From: Nitrospirales bacterium
Lineage (GTDB): Bacteria; Nitrospirota; Nitrospiria; Nitrospirales; UBA8639
DNA length: 64,000 nt
Assembly: GCA_012270585.1 (NCBI GenBank)
Contig: JAAXIB010000027.1
Span: forward strand, 1 to 64,000
Direction of reading: 5' to 3'
Every line of letters starts with the position of its first letter. The first letter of the stretch is position 1. A model generated the notes under the pieces. It made no database searches. It worked only from the letters and a program-made list of their open reading frames with translations, and was not told the DNA's origin. Positions 43,757-52,001 of this stretch are shown piece by piece. Position numbers and translations under genes: made by a program.

Positions 43757-46051
43757 TCATTGAGTCTTCCGGTCGATGGCCATCAGCAAGGGCGGGAGGA
43801 GCAGGAAATCAAGGATCAGCGCGAAGCCGATCGTGAGCGCCACCAGGAGACCGAGCATCCAACTGATCACGAATGCCGACGAAGCGAATACCAGGAAGCC
43901 CAGCACTAGGATCATGGTTGTGGTGAACAGCGCACGACCGACTGACCGAAAGGCGTAGCGCACAGCCTCGGACGAGGAACGGCCCTCGCGACGCGCCTTC
44001 AGATACTTGCTCATGAAGTGAATCGTGTCGTCGACGACCGTGCCGAAGGCGATCGCGGTCACGAGGGATCCGGCGTTCCCCACCTCGCCGTACAGATAGC
44101 CCCAGACGCCGAAGGCCATGGTCGCGGGGATGAAGTTGGGCACGAGGCTGAGGAGGCCGAGGCGCATGCTTCTGAAAATCCCGATCAGGAGCAGCGAAAT
44201 GAGGGCCATGGCAGTGACCGTACCCCACAACATGCTCTTGGCATTCTGTATTTGCATGTGGGCAGAGACGAGGCTGATCCCCGTTGCCTCGATTGCCAAG
44301 TCTGGCGCGTTGGCGCGGAGCCACTCCTGCCCGCGCACGTCGAGTTCGCGCTGCTCCTCGGAGCGCAGCCTGAGCATCGTAACGGTCATGCGCGTGCCGG
44401 ACTTGTCTATGTTGATGCGGTTGTTGAGGTCACTGCCGAAGGGAACCGAAAGCTCGTAGAGCAGCAGGTACTGCGCGGCAAGCTCGGAGTTTTCAGGCAG
44501 CCGGTAAAAGGCCGGGTCGTCGCCGTGCATGTTCTTGTTGAGGCGCTTCATGATGTCTGAAAACGCCTGGACATGCGCCACTTCCGGCTGGGCGCGGTAC
44601 CATTCGACGAAAGCGTCGACCTTGCGAAGATAATCGGGATCGGTGATGCCGCCTTCGCGCCCGGCGCTCAGGGAGTATTCCAGGTTTTCCATGCCGGTCA
44701 GGTTCTCGACCACGAAATCCGTGTCGCGCCGAAACTCGTAACGCTCATCCAAATACTCCAACCAGTTCTCCGTCAGCTCGATGCGGGGGATGCCGGCGAT
44801 CAGGGCGACCGCCACGGCGGCCATGGACCAGAGCAGGAACGTGCGGCGCGCGACGACGAAGGCGCCGAAGCGATCGAAGAAAGCGGTACGCCCGGTGCCT
44901 CCGGGACGCACGCGCAACGGCAGGACCGACAGCAGCGCCGGCAGAAGCGTCATGGAATACACGAAGGCGGAAAGCATGCCGAACGCCACGAGATTGCCGA
45001 GGACCCGGAAGGGCGGAGAGTCCGAGGCGTTCAGGCTGAGGAATCCGATCATCGTCGTGACCGTCGTCAGGAACACCGGCCAGGCATTGTCGCGTAGCGA
45101 TTCGACGATCGCCGCGTTCCGGTCCAGACCTTGTCTCATACCGGACATGATCTTCTCGATGATGTGGACCGAGTCTGCGATGGCCATTGTCATGATGATA
45201 ATCGGAACGCCGGAGTTGACGGCGTTGAGCACCAAGCCGGCCCAGCCGATGACACCCATGGTCGAGCCGATGACGAAGATGAGCACTACAACGAGGGACA
45301 GCGTGCCGAACAGGGAGCGCAGAAGGATGGCGGCGACGCACACGATGACGAGGAATGCGGCCGGCGCGAGAATCCGCATATCGTCGTCGACCGCCTCCGT
45401 CATGACGCGATTCACGAAGACGTCGCCGGTCAGGTGATAGCCGACGTCCGGATGGTCCGCCCGAACCTGGTCCAAAAGGTTGCGGACATAGTCGGTAATC
45501 TCGGCCACCGCGGTGTTCGAGTTCTCGTCGGGTAACGCGAAACTGATCACCACTCCGGCAACGCGTCCGTCGTGGGAGACGAGACGGCCCGCGATGCTGA
45601 TCTCGCCTAACGCAATCCGCTCAATCCGCGCGAGGTCGTCATCGCTGAGCAATCCCGCGTTGTCCACGAGTTGCTCGACGTTCAAGTCGTCCTCGACCGA
45701 CTCGCTGTGATAATAATTGGTAAGGGAGTCGACCCGGGTGGACCAGGGCACGCGCCACGCGGCCTCGGTCAACTCCTCGACGGCGCCGAGCGCCTTGCGG
45801 GTGAAGACCGAGCCCCCCTTGGGTGCGACCGCAATCAGCGCCGCATTGGTCGCCGAATAGGTATCCTCCAAGGCGTCGAATGCCAGGAGGTGAGGATCGT
45901 TCTTCTCTAAGTTGTCGCGCCAGTCGTTGGAGGCGGTGATGAATTGGAGGCCGGCTGTGAGAACCATCATGACCGCCACGGCCGCCACAATGACCAGCCA
46001 TCGGTAGCGCAATATGAACGTGGTGTAGCGATCCAGAAACACGGAGATCAT
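43757..46051 (-). CDS. RND/MMPL-family transporter, candidate sterol exporter
   Basis: 764 residues in the two-fold MMPL/RND layout: one helix (RWLVIVAAVAVMMVLTAGL), a periplasmic loop to about residue 220, a cluster of five helices including IIIMTMAIADSVHIIEKIM, then a second loop and helix cluster (FGTVVDDTIHFMSKYLKAR). The Asp-containing MAIADSVH and TVVDDTIH segments are the proton-relay sites of this family. Relatives include HpnN (hopanoids) and BstA (sterols). Location in the sterol island with TPR and beta-barrel genes suggests sterol movement from the inner membrane. It heads the minus-strand set. Confidence 0.85.
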   Translation of the reverse strand: MISVFLDRYTTFILRYRWLVIVAAVAVMMVLTAGLQFITASNDWRDNLEKNDPHLLAFDALEDTYSATNAALIAVAPKGGSVFTRKALGAVEELTEAAWRVPWSTRVDSLTNYYHSESVEDDLNVEQLVDNAGLLSDDDLARIERIALGEISIAGRLVSHDGRVAGVVISFALPDENSNTAVAEITDYVRNLLDQVRADHPDVGYHLTGDVFVNRVMTEAVDDDMRILAPAAFLVIVCVAAILLRSLFGTLSLVVVLIFVIGSTMGVIGWAGLVLNAVNSGVPIIIMTMAIADSVHIIEKIMSGMRQGLDRNAAIVESLRDNAWPVFLTTVTTMIGFLSLNASDSPPFRVLGNLVAFGMLSAFVYSMTLLPALLSVLPLRVRPGGTGRTAFFDRFGAFVVARRTFLLWSMAAVAVALIAGIPRIELTENWLEYLDERYEFRRDTDFVVENLTGMENLEYSLSAGREGGITDPDYLRKVDAFVEWYRAQPEVAHVQAFSDIMKRLNKNMHGDDPAFYRLPENSELAAQYLLLYELSVPFGSDLNNRINIDKSGTRMTVTMLRLRSEEQRELDVRGQEWLRANAPDLAIEATGISLVSAHMQIQNAKSMLWGTVTAMALISLLLIGIFRSMRLGLLSLVPNFIPATMAFGVWGYLYGEVGNAGSLVTAIAFGTVVDDTIHFMSKYLKARREGRSSSEAVRYAFRSVGRALFTTTMILVLGFLVFASSAFVISWMLGLLVALTIGFALILDFLLLPPLLMAIDRKTQ

Positions 46052-46189
46052 GGCTCTGCTGTCCGGTGGCTTGCAGCCACGGCAAACCCGCCGGTTCCAT
46101 TTCGGGTTGTTGGCTGGAAGTGCATCTCGATCATCGCCACGCGGCTTCCGGTGGCAGAACGGGACATTGAGGCTACCGCGGGTGAGGAC

Positions 46190-46280
46190 ACTATATCTCA
46201 GCGGAGCAATGGAATCCAGTGCAATTTATGTCTCTATTCAAAACATACTGGAAGGCCCATTCGTTGTTCTGCTAAGTGAG
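46190..46280 (-). promoter_or_regulatory. promoter of the RND transporter unit, with upstream box
   Basis: On the minus strand: CTCACTTAGCAGAA (46280-46267), TGGATT (46218-46213), 17 bases, TATAGT (46195-46190). This repeats the arrangement before the outer-membrane protein gene, with the box one helical turn (10 bp) farther away. Confidence 0.5.
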
Positions 46281-46324
46281 CATAGTATTTGATTCACCTG
46301 CTCGGGACGAAATCTGCGGGTTCT

Positions 46325-46696
46325 CTATCCTTGACTTGGCGCTTCTTCACTCACGTCCAGCTTTTCCATGTAAAAACTCAGGCAATCCTTGATCTGCGCT
46401 ACGGAGTCGAGGGGGGTTTCATAGGTCCAGACGGCGTTGTCGGCTGTTTGGTCATCGACGCGAACGGAAAAATATGACGCATTGCCTTTGAATGGGCAGT
46501 GAGTGGAGTGGTCCGTCCGCTGGAGATGGGACATCTGCACGTCTTGACGGGGAATGTATGTGGCTGGCGGCAGCGGTCCTTCCTTCAGAACCAAGGCTTG
46601 GGTGGTATCGGCAATGACGGTTCCGTTAAATGAGACCTTTACGCGATTGGGGTTTTTCTCGATGGTAATCGCATGGGGGTGACCTGGTGCACTCAT
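46325..46696 (-). CDS. DUF427-family protein
   Basis: 123 residues from ATG 46696, with AAAGGAG 7 bases upstream. DUF427 marks include RVKVSFNGTVIADT, YIPRQDV, HCPFKGNASYFSV and NAVWTYETP. DUF427 proteins are small beta-rich cytoplasmic proteins whose biochemical role is not established. The gene is the first backbone gene to the right of the sterol island and has no operon partner. Confidence 0.88.
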   Translation of the reverse strand: MSAPGHPHAITIEKNPNRVKVSFNGTVIADTTQALVLKEGPLPPATYIPRQDVQMSHLQRTDHSTHCPFKGNASYFSVRVDDQTADNAVWTYETPLDSVAQIKDCLSFYMEKLDVSEEAPSQG

Positions 46697-47031
46697 ACGG
46701 TTTCTCCTTTCTTTATTGCACTCTATTGCACTCTCGGGCACGTGGCAGCGTAATGGTCTCGGGTTTCGCTTCGGGACGTCTGGCCCTGCATCCCGCTATC
46801 ACAATAAACCTGTTCCCGATTGCGAACCTCCGATGAGGTCCCCGATTCTGGTTCCTCCCCTTTGTAAGGGGAAGCGAGGAGGGGTAGAGCCGACCGACCA
46901 AGACCCTAGCGCTCCGTCGTGCCGGCGTGCCATTCGAGAACAACGCTCTACCTCCCCTCACCCCAGCCCTCTCCCTCAAGGGGAGAGGGAGATAAGAAGA
47001 ATTGGCTGTTTTCGTCTCACTGATTCATAAC
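46697..47031. repeat. spacer filled with palindromic intergenic repeats
   Basis: About 335 bases with no credible gene. It contains CTCCCCTTTGTAAGGGGAAG (about 46855-46875) and CCCTCTCCCTCAAGGGGAGAGGG (about 46968-46990), the same repeat families found left of 25 kb. Their reappearance marks the right edge of the repeat-free sterol island. Confidence 0.6.
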
Positions 47032-48174
47032 TTAAGGCGTCCCGACCAGGCGAAACCCGACGTCGTCGCGCAGGAAGGCGGATAAATTCCAGTAGCGATT
47101 CGAGGAACGCAGATACCTCGGGTAGCTGGTCCATGCACCGCCACGCAACATGTGCCGTGAACAATCCCTGCTCTTCCACGCGCTGCCATCGGTCGGGGGC
47201 CACGGGTACTTCTTGTTCCAACAATCCTCAACCCACTCCCAGACGTTGCCGCTCATATCGTACAGTCCCAACCCATTGGGTTGGGCTTCCCCGACCCGAT
47301 GGACCCTGTTCCCGCTGTTCTTGTCATACCAGGCGACCGAATCCAGGTTATCACTCCCGACATAGAGGTGTGCCTGACTCTTTTGCCCGCCCCTGGCGGC
47401 ATACTCCCATTCCGCATCAGTCGGCAGCCGATACCGTTCTCCCGTCAGCGCGTTCAATTTCTTGAGAAACACTTTGGTGTCATCCCAACCCACGTTCTCG
47501 ACGGGACACCGGGGGCAGTTCCGGAACTTGCTCGGATTCTTGCCCATCACAGCCTCCCACAGATCCTGAGTCACCTCATACTTGCTGATCCTGAAGCTGT
47601 TCACCTGTACCTGCCGGACCGGCTTTTCGTCATCATCACAACTGCTCTGTTCCTCCGTACAGCCCATCGTGAACGTGCCGCCTGGGACGGCAACCATCTG
47701 CTGCTTGAGGTTTTCCAACAGCGACGGCAACAATTCCTTGAGCCTGGCGGTCCGTTCCTGCGTCGCCGCTTGTCGTTTTGCTTCTTCTGTTTGCCGCCGC
47801 TCGGCTTTTTCGATCTTCCCTCCTGCCAGGGAAAGCAGTTCCAAGGTCGGCATATAATATTCGGAACTCTTTTCGATATTGACGACAAATTGTTTCAGCG
47901 AGGCTTGTCCCTGGCGGACATCGTCCACTGTCGTACCGTGTTCAACCAGAAGTTTGCCGAAAAAAAAGAAGAACTCCAACGGAGGTTCGGTATCCAAGGC
48001 TTCGATTTTCTCAAAGGCCCGTCTTGCGATTTGCGATTCTCCGTTTTCAAGGGCCTTCTTCGCTTCCAACAGGTATTGATCCGCCAGAATATCATCGGGC
48101 AGGTCTTGAGACACCGCCATCCCGCAATAGCAAAGACCCAGGATGAAGCAAGCCAAGGTAAACATTGTTCTCAT
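47032..48174 (-). CDS. exported SUMF1/FGE-like domain protein
   Basis: 380 residues from ATG 48174, with GGAGAG upstream. A signal peptide (FTLACFILGLCYCGMAVSQ) is followed by a helical Ala/Glu/Arg-rich region to about residue 155, then a formylglycine-generating-enzyme-like domain: VPGGTFTMGC, ISKYEVTQDLWEAVMG, YRLPTDAEWEYAARGG, LYDMSGNVWEWVEDCW and MLRGGAW. The catalytic cysteines of true FGE in the C-terminal core are absent, so this is probably a binding or structural domain of the C-type-lectin-like fold. It likely acts in the periplasm; its partner is unknown. Confidence 0.85.
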   Translation of the reverse strand: MRTMFTLACFILGLCYCGMAVSQDLPDDILADQYLLEAKKALENGESQIARRAFEKIEALDTEPPLEFFFFFGKLLVEHGTTVDDVRQGQASLKQFVVNIEKSSEYYMPTLELLSLAGGKIEKAERRQTEEAKRQAATQERTARLKELLPSLLENLKQQMVAVPGGTFTMGCTEEQSSCDDDEKPVRQVQVNSFRISKYEVTQDLWEAVMGKNPSKFRNCPRCPVENVGWDDTKVFLKKLNALTGERYRLPTDAEWEYAARGGQKSQAHLYVGSDNLDSVAWYDKNSGNRVHRVGEAQPNGLGLYDMSGNVWEWVEDCWNKKYPWPPTDGSAWKSRDCSRHMLRGGAWTSYPRYLRSSNRYWNLSAFLRDDVGFRLVGTP

Positions 48175-48385
48175 CTTTGCTCTCCTCCCGCCGTTGGCGA
48201 AATGTGAATGTGAAAAAAATGATCGGTCGATTCGCATTGGCGCGGATATTAGTGGAGCGCCGCCATAGCGTCAAGGAACGCGCATTTCCCCGCAATCGAC
48301 AAGTGCGAACGGAGAATCGATCTCCATCACCTTCACCTTAATCCTCTCCCATCAAGGGAGAGAATACACACGAAACTCGGCGCCT

Positions 48386-48994
48386 TTACAGCAGGTTTCT
48401 CGGGACAATAAGGGATTGAAGGGTAAACGTCCGATAACCCCCGTTCTTGGGATATTGGCTGTCGGCGTGAGCGGACCGGGCCGTCACCTGCACGTCAACC
48501 GCCCGAATGCTCGGCGCATGCGTCGTCGGATGCCCCAGAACGTCACGATACGAAAAGGTAAAGGCCTCGATATGCTCCGCCACGGGTTGTCGCCCACCCC
48601 TCCCCACTTTGCGTCGTAACGTGGATGTCGCGCCGTCATACAGATAGACAATGGATTCTTTCGAATCGGTGAGCACGCCGTTCCCGTTCAAATCGGCTCG
48701 AACGTGTAACTCCGTGGGATGGTAGCTGATCCCATGAAAATCATTCGAGGGATCGGCATCCCGATTCATCCCCATGGGATCATAGCCTGCCATGCGAATC
48801 TCTCTGGCCATCATGTCCAATGCGGCACGAGCGGTTTGCTGCATGGCCAACACGTCCTCCTGAACGATCTGACGTTTGACCTGATTCAGATGCACTCCAT
48901 AAACCGCAGCAATGGTGAACAGCCCCAGGGCCAAGGCGATCAGAAGCTCCGTTAGAGTTACCCCTTTTTGATTGGTCACGGGCTTGAACCTCAT
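48386..48994 (-). CDS. PilW-like minor prepilin
   Basis: 202 residues. The type IV prepilin signal is QKG|VTLTELLIALALGLFTIAAV, with Glu at +5 after the predicted cut. The globular part (QQTARAALDMMAREIRMAGYDP) matches PilW-type minor pilins. It should be cleaved by the PilD encoded at 49940 and join the pilus tip or priming complex. Start and the preceding gene stop overlap by ATGA. Confidence 0.85.
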   Translation of the reverse strand: MRFKPVTNQKGVTLTELLIALALGLFTIAAVYGVHLNQVKRQIVQEDVLAMQQTARAALDMMAREIRMAGYDPMGMNRDADPSNDFHGISYHPTELHVRADLNGNGVLTDSKESIVYLYDGATSTLRRKVGRGGRQPVAEHIEAFTFSYRDVLGHPTTHAPSIRAVDVQVTARSAHADSQYPKNGGYRTFTLQSLIVPRNLL

Positions 48995-49377
48995 CGAGGT
49001 GAAAGTATCGTGGATACGAACACGGAGTGTCGATCATCCGCCCACCACACCGTGACCGTCGCCGTTTGTAAATCCGGAACGGGCCGGCCGGGCTCCATCC
49101 TGACGACGCGTTGATACAGAGGAAAGTCGGGGATTGTCTGATAGGCTTCCGTGGTTTCAGTCGGAACCGTCAACCCTGCGTTGTAGCCGGCTCTTCTCAC
49201 CTGTTCCAGTTTATCCTGGGCCAGGGTCGCGGCAATGGTAAGATGTCGACTCGCTGCCGCGCCTTTACTCGCCGTGATCGTCACTCCTGAAAGGACCAAT
49301 ACGGCCAAAGAAAAGAGCCCCATGGCAATGACGGCCTCCAACAGGGTTAATCCTTTATGGTTTTTCACGAGGCACAC
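48991..49377 (-). CDS. PilV-like minor prepilin
   Basis: 128 residues. Prepilin signal HKG|LTLLEAVIAMGLFSLAVLVL with Glu at +5. The LEAVIA motif is that of PilV/GspI-like minor pilins. It lies between FimT-like and PilW-like genes and is translationally coupled to the latter. Confidence 0.85.
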   Translation of the reverse strand: MCLVKNHKGLTLLEAVIAMGLFSLAVLVLSGVTITASKGAAASRHLTIAATLAQDKLEQVRRAGYNAGLTVPTETTEAYQTIPDFPLYQRVVRMEPGRPVPDLQTATVTVWWADDRHSVFVSTILSPR

Positions 49378-49386
49378 AGGGGTATT

Positions 49387-49860
49387 CTAGGGGGCTGTGA
49401 CTTTCACGCGACCCGTAATGCTGATCGTGATCGCTCTTTTTCCCAAGGCATTGGAGACCTTTATCGTGGCAAGCTTTGAGGCCGTGCCTCTCGGATGGAA
49501 GATCGGATTATTGTTGGACTGAATCGCAACTCCCGCAAAATTCTCCTGGATCGAGCGGGACTCGACGGCTTCACCGGGATCGGCTCTTCCATTATTGTTA
49601 TCGTCATCCAGAATATTGTAATGCTGCGGGTCAGTAAAAAAGATGCGGACTTCGTTTCCCTGTCTAACGGCTTGAGCCTTCGCTGCCAGGAGGTCCGCGC
49701 GTATTTGTCGGACCGCCCCATTCAGGCGATACTGCGGCAGTTGCGAGGACAGCCAGATTCCGCTCAACCCCAACACAACCGCCAGAATACCGAGAACAAT
49801 CATTAACTCCGTCAGCGTATACCCTGATGACCCATCCAGCGGACACGCAAAAGCATCCAT
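49387..49860 (-). CDS. FimT/GspH-like minor prepilin
   Basis: 157 residues from ATG 49860. The signal SSG|YTLTELMIVLGILAVVLG has Glu at +5. The YTLTELMIVL block and the small beta-rich head (FAGVAIQSNNNPIF, ITGRVKVTA) fit FimT/GspH. It is the first gene of the FimT-PilV-PilW minor-pilin set and directly follows pilD on the same strand. Confidence 0.85.
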   Translation of the reverse strand: MDAFACPLDGSSGYTLTELMIVLGILAVVLGLSGIWLSSQLPQYRLNGAVRQIRADLLAAKAQAVRQGNEVRIFFTDPQHYNILDDDNNNGRADPGEAVESRSIQENFAGVAIQSNNNPIFHPRGTASKLATIKVSNALGKRAITISITGRVKVTAP

Positions 49861-49939
49861 TGGCTTGTGAGAGGGGCTCCACAAGACGGAACGCCCGGAG
49901 TTGCAAAAGTGCCCGTTCAACGATCCTTCTCTGCTTTTG

Positions 49940-50713
49940 CTACAAAAACATGGACTCATACATGCCGAACAGTTCCTGATAAAACAACATTGACGTCACC
50001 GCCCCAAACGCCAGGAACGGCCCAAAGGGGATGTATTGACCACGCTCCATGTAACGGAAGGCCATGAGACCGATGCCGACCGCCGCCCCCGCACATGACG
50101 CGAGAAATAAGGTCACGCACACGTGCTGCCAGCCGAGGAACGAGCCGATCATTGCCAGGAGTTTAATGTCTCCACCGCCCAGCCCCTCCTTTCCAAACAG
50201 GTAGGGACTGACGGCAGCAAGCAGCAACAGAACCCCACCTCCCAACACGATGCCCAGCAATGAACCGACCCAACCCAAGGGAAGAATGAATGCCGACACG
50301 AAAAAGCCAATGACGATGCCCGGAAGAGAAATGACGTCCGGGATCATGAGATGATCGACGTCGATCATCGTCACGACCAACAGCAACGAGAAAAACAGCG
50401 CATACACGAGGGCACTGCGGTTCCAGCCGAATTTATAGACGATTCCGAGATAGCCTGCTCCATTCAGACATTCCACCAGGGGATATCGCCATGAAATTTT
50501 TCCCCCGCACCATCGACAGCGTGCTCTCAACCAGAAAAAACTCAAGAGAGGAACGTTATCGAACCAGCGAATGGACGTCTTACATTGCGGGCAACGGGAC
50601 CCGGGCCGAATGACGGATTGACCGTGGGGGATTCTCAAAATGCAGACGTTCAGGAAACTCCCCATGACCAATCCCACCACAAACAACAAAATATAGAAGC
50701 CTGGCACATCCAT
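49940..50713 (-). CDS. pilD: type IV prepilin peptidase/N-methyltransferase
   Basis: 257 residues with seven or eight membrane segments. Zinc-binding pairs CPQC and CRWC, and catalytic aspartates in MIDVDHLMIPD and GGGDIK, identify a bifunctional PilD that cuts leader peptides and N-methylates mature pilins in the inner membrane. Genes for three prepilin substrates follow on the same strand. Confidence 0.95.
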   Translation of the reverse strand: MDVPGFYILLFVVGLVMGSFLNVCILRIPHGQSVIRPGSRCPQCKTSIRWFDNVPLLSFFWLRARCRWCGGKISWRYPLVECLNGAGYLGIVYKFGWNRSALVYALFFSLLLVVTMIDVDHLMIPDVISLPGIVIGFFVSAFILPLGWVGSLLGIVLGGGVLLLLAAVSPYLFGKEGLGGGDIKLLAMIGSFLGWQHVCVTLFLASCAGAAVGIGLMAFRYMERGQYIPFGPFLAFGAVTSMLFYQELFGMYESMFL

Positions 50714-50846
50714 CGTTCTATATCTCGTGACTTGATAAAAACTCCCGTCTCTTGCGCCTCGAACGTCTTTTCTCTACTTTACTTTTCGATGGACGCCCTG
50801 CTAGTATTACCTACATAATTCATCCTGAGAAAAAATTCGGTGCTCA
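50714..50846. promoter_or_regulatory. divergent promoter region between pilD and the HTH gene
   Basis: A 133-base AT-leaning spacer from which pilD and the LuxR-type HTH gene are transcribed outward. No hexamers clear enough to call were seen. Confidence 0.3.
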
Positions 50847-51110
50847 ATGGCTGTCCAAACAAAAATGAACAAAAAACGAGACCTGCTTCCCATGCGACGG
50901 AAGCGACCGGAAGCACTGACCGAACGGGAACAGGAAATTCTCCAACTGATTTGGTCCGGCCTCAAAAATAAAGAAATCGCCGAACGTCTCGCGATCAGCG
51001 TCAAAACCGTCGAAGCCCATCGCGCCAATATGATGAAAAAGGTGCGCGTCTCGAATGCCGCTCAACTCCTAAACGCGGCTATTCAAGAAGGGTTGATTCA
51101 AATTCAGTAA
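50847..51110 (+). CDS. stand-alone LuxR/GerE-type DNA-binding protein
   Basis: 87 residues containing only a GerE helix-turn-helix: LTEREQEILQLIWSGLKNKE, IAERLAISVKTVEAHRANMMKKVRVSNAAQL. No receiver or ligand domain is present. It should bind DNA as a dimer. It is divergent from pilD and the minor pilins, which makes those genes likely targets. Its last 42 bases overlap the convergent rlmB gene. Confidence 0.85.
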   Translation: MAVQTKMNKKRDLLPMRRKRPEALTEREQEILQLIWSGLKNKEIAERLAISVKTVEAHRANMMKKVRVSNAAQLLNAAIQEGLIQIQ

Positions 51111-52001
51111 CGCTTTCGTTCCTTCCATCCGTTGACGAACTACTTCATACGCGACCACGGCAACACTTGCCGAGACATTGAGCGAATTCACCTGCCCCCG
51201 CAGGGGAAGGCGGGCTTGCGCGTGACATTTTTCTAAAATCCCCGTTCTCAGTCCCTTTCCCTCGCCCCCAAACACCAGCAAGGTCGGTCCCTTGAAATCC
51301 AGCTCGGTATAGAGTTGGGGAGAGCGAGGATCCAACGCCACGGTGTTCACGGCACGATCCTGCAAACGCTCGATCAGTTTGCCGATATTGGCGTACCGGG
51401 CCACCCGAACGTGCTCGACGGCGCCGGCGGACGCTTTTGCCACACTCGCCGTCAAGCCTACGGATCGCCGGTCAGGAATAAACACCCCGTGAATACCCGC
51501 CGTGGCGGCCGTTCGGAGGACCGCCCCGAAATTTTGCGGATCCTCTACCCCGTCGAGCGCAAGGAAAAAGCCCGGTTCCCCTTGCTGCGCAGCATGCCCG
51601 AGAATCTCATCCTCCGAGGCATAGGATTTGGCAGCCACCAGAGCCACCACGCCCTGATGTTTTCCGGAGGGGACTAGCCGGTCGAGTCGTTCACGTGGTT
51701 GAACCTGCAAGGGAATGCCCTGCACTTTGGCGAAACGAATGATCGGTGAAAATTGACGATGGCGGTGCGACAGGAAGATCTTTACAAAACTTCGTGATTC
51801 AGACCGCAACGCCTCCGTGACCGCACGAATCCCAAACAGAGAGTCGCCGGCCTCACCGCTTCCACCTGGTGCTCCCGTCCGGCCGGTCCTCGAGAAGGAT
51901 TCCTTTGGCCGCCAAGGCTTCTCGAACGTGGTCGGCGGTGGCGAAGTCTTTCCGCGCCCGCGCTTCGGCCCTTTGTTGAATCTGTTCTTGAATCCACTCA
52001 T
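51069..52001 (-). CDS. rlmB: 23S rRNA (guanosine-2'-O)-methyltransferase, RlmB/SpoU family
   Basis: 310 residues from ATG 52001. A basic N-terminal tail (SGFKNRFNKGPKRGRGK) leads to the substrate-binding L30e-like part (SLFGIRAVTEAL) and the SPOUT knot: LALDGVEDPQNFGAVLRTA, LLVFGGEGKG and LPLRGQVNSLNVSASVAV. It methylates a 23S rRNA guanosine (G2251 in E. coli). The start lies 149 bases inside cysS in another frame, as no usable start codon exists closer to the domain. Confidence 0.88.
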   Translation of the reverse strand: MSGFKNRFNKGPKRGRGKTSPPPTTFEKPWRPKESFSRTGRTGAPGGSGEAGDSLFGIRAVTEALRSESRSFVKIFLSHRHRQFSPIIRFAKVQGIPLQVQPRERLDRLVPSGKHQGVVALVAAKSYASEDEILGHAAQQGEPGFFLALDGVEDPQNFGAVLRTAATAGIHGVFIPDRRSVGLTASVAKASAGAVEHVRVARYANIGKLIERLQDRAVNTVALDPRSPQLYTELDFKGPTLLVFGGEGKGLRTGILEKCHAQARLPLRGQVNSLNVSASVAVVAYEVVRQRMEGTKALLNLNQPFLNSRV

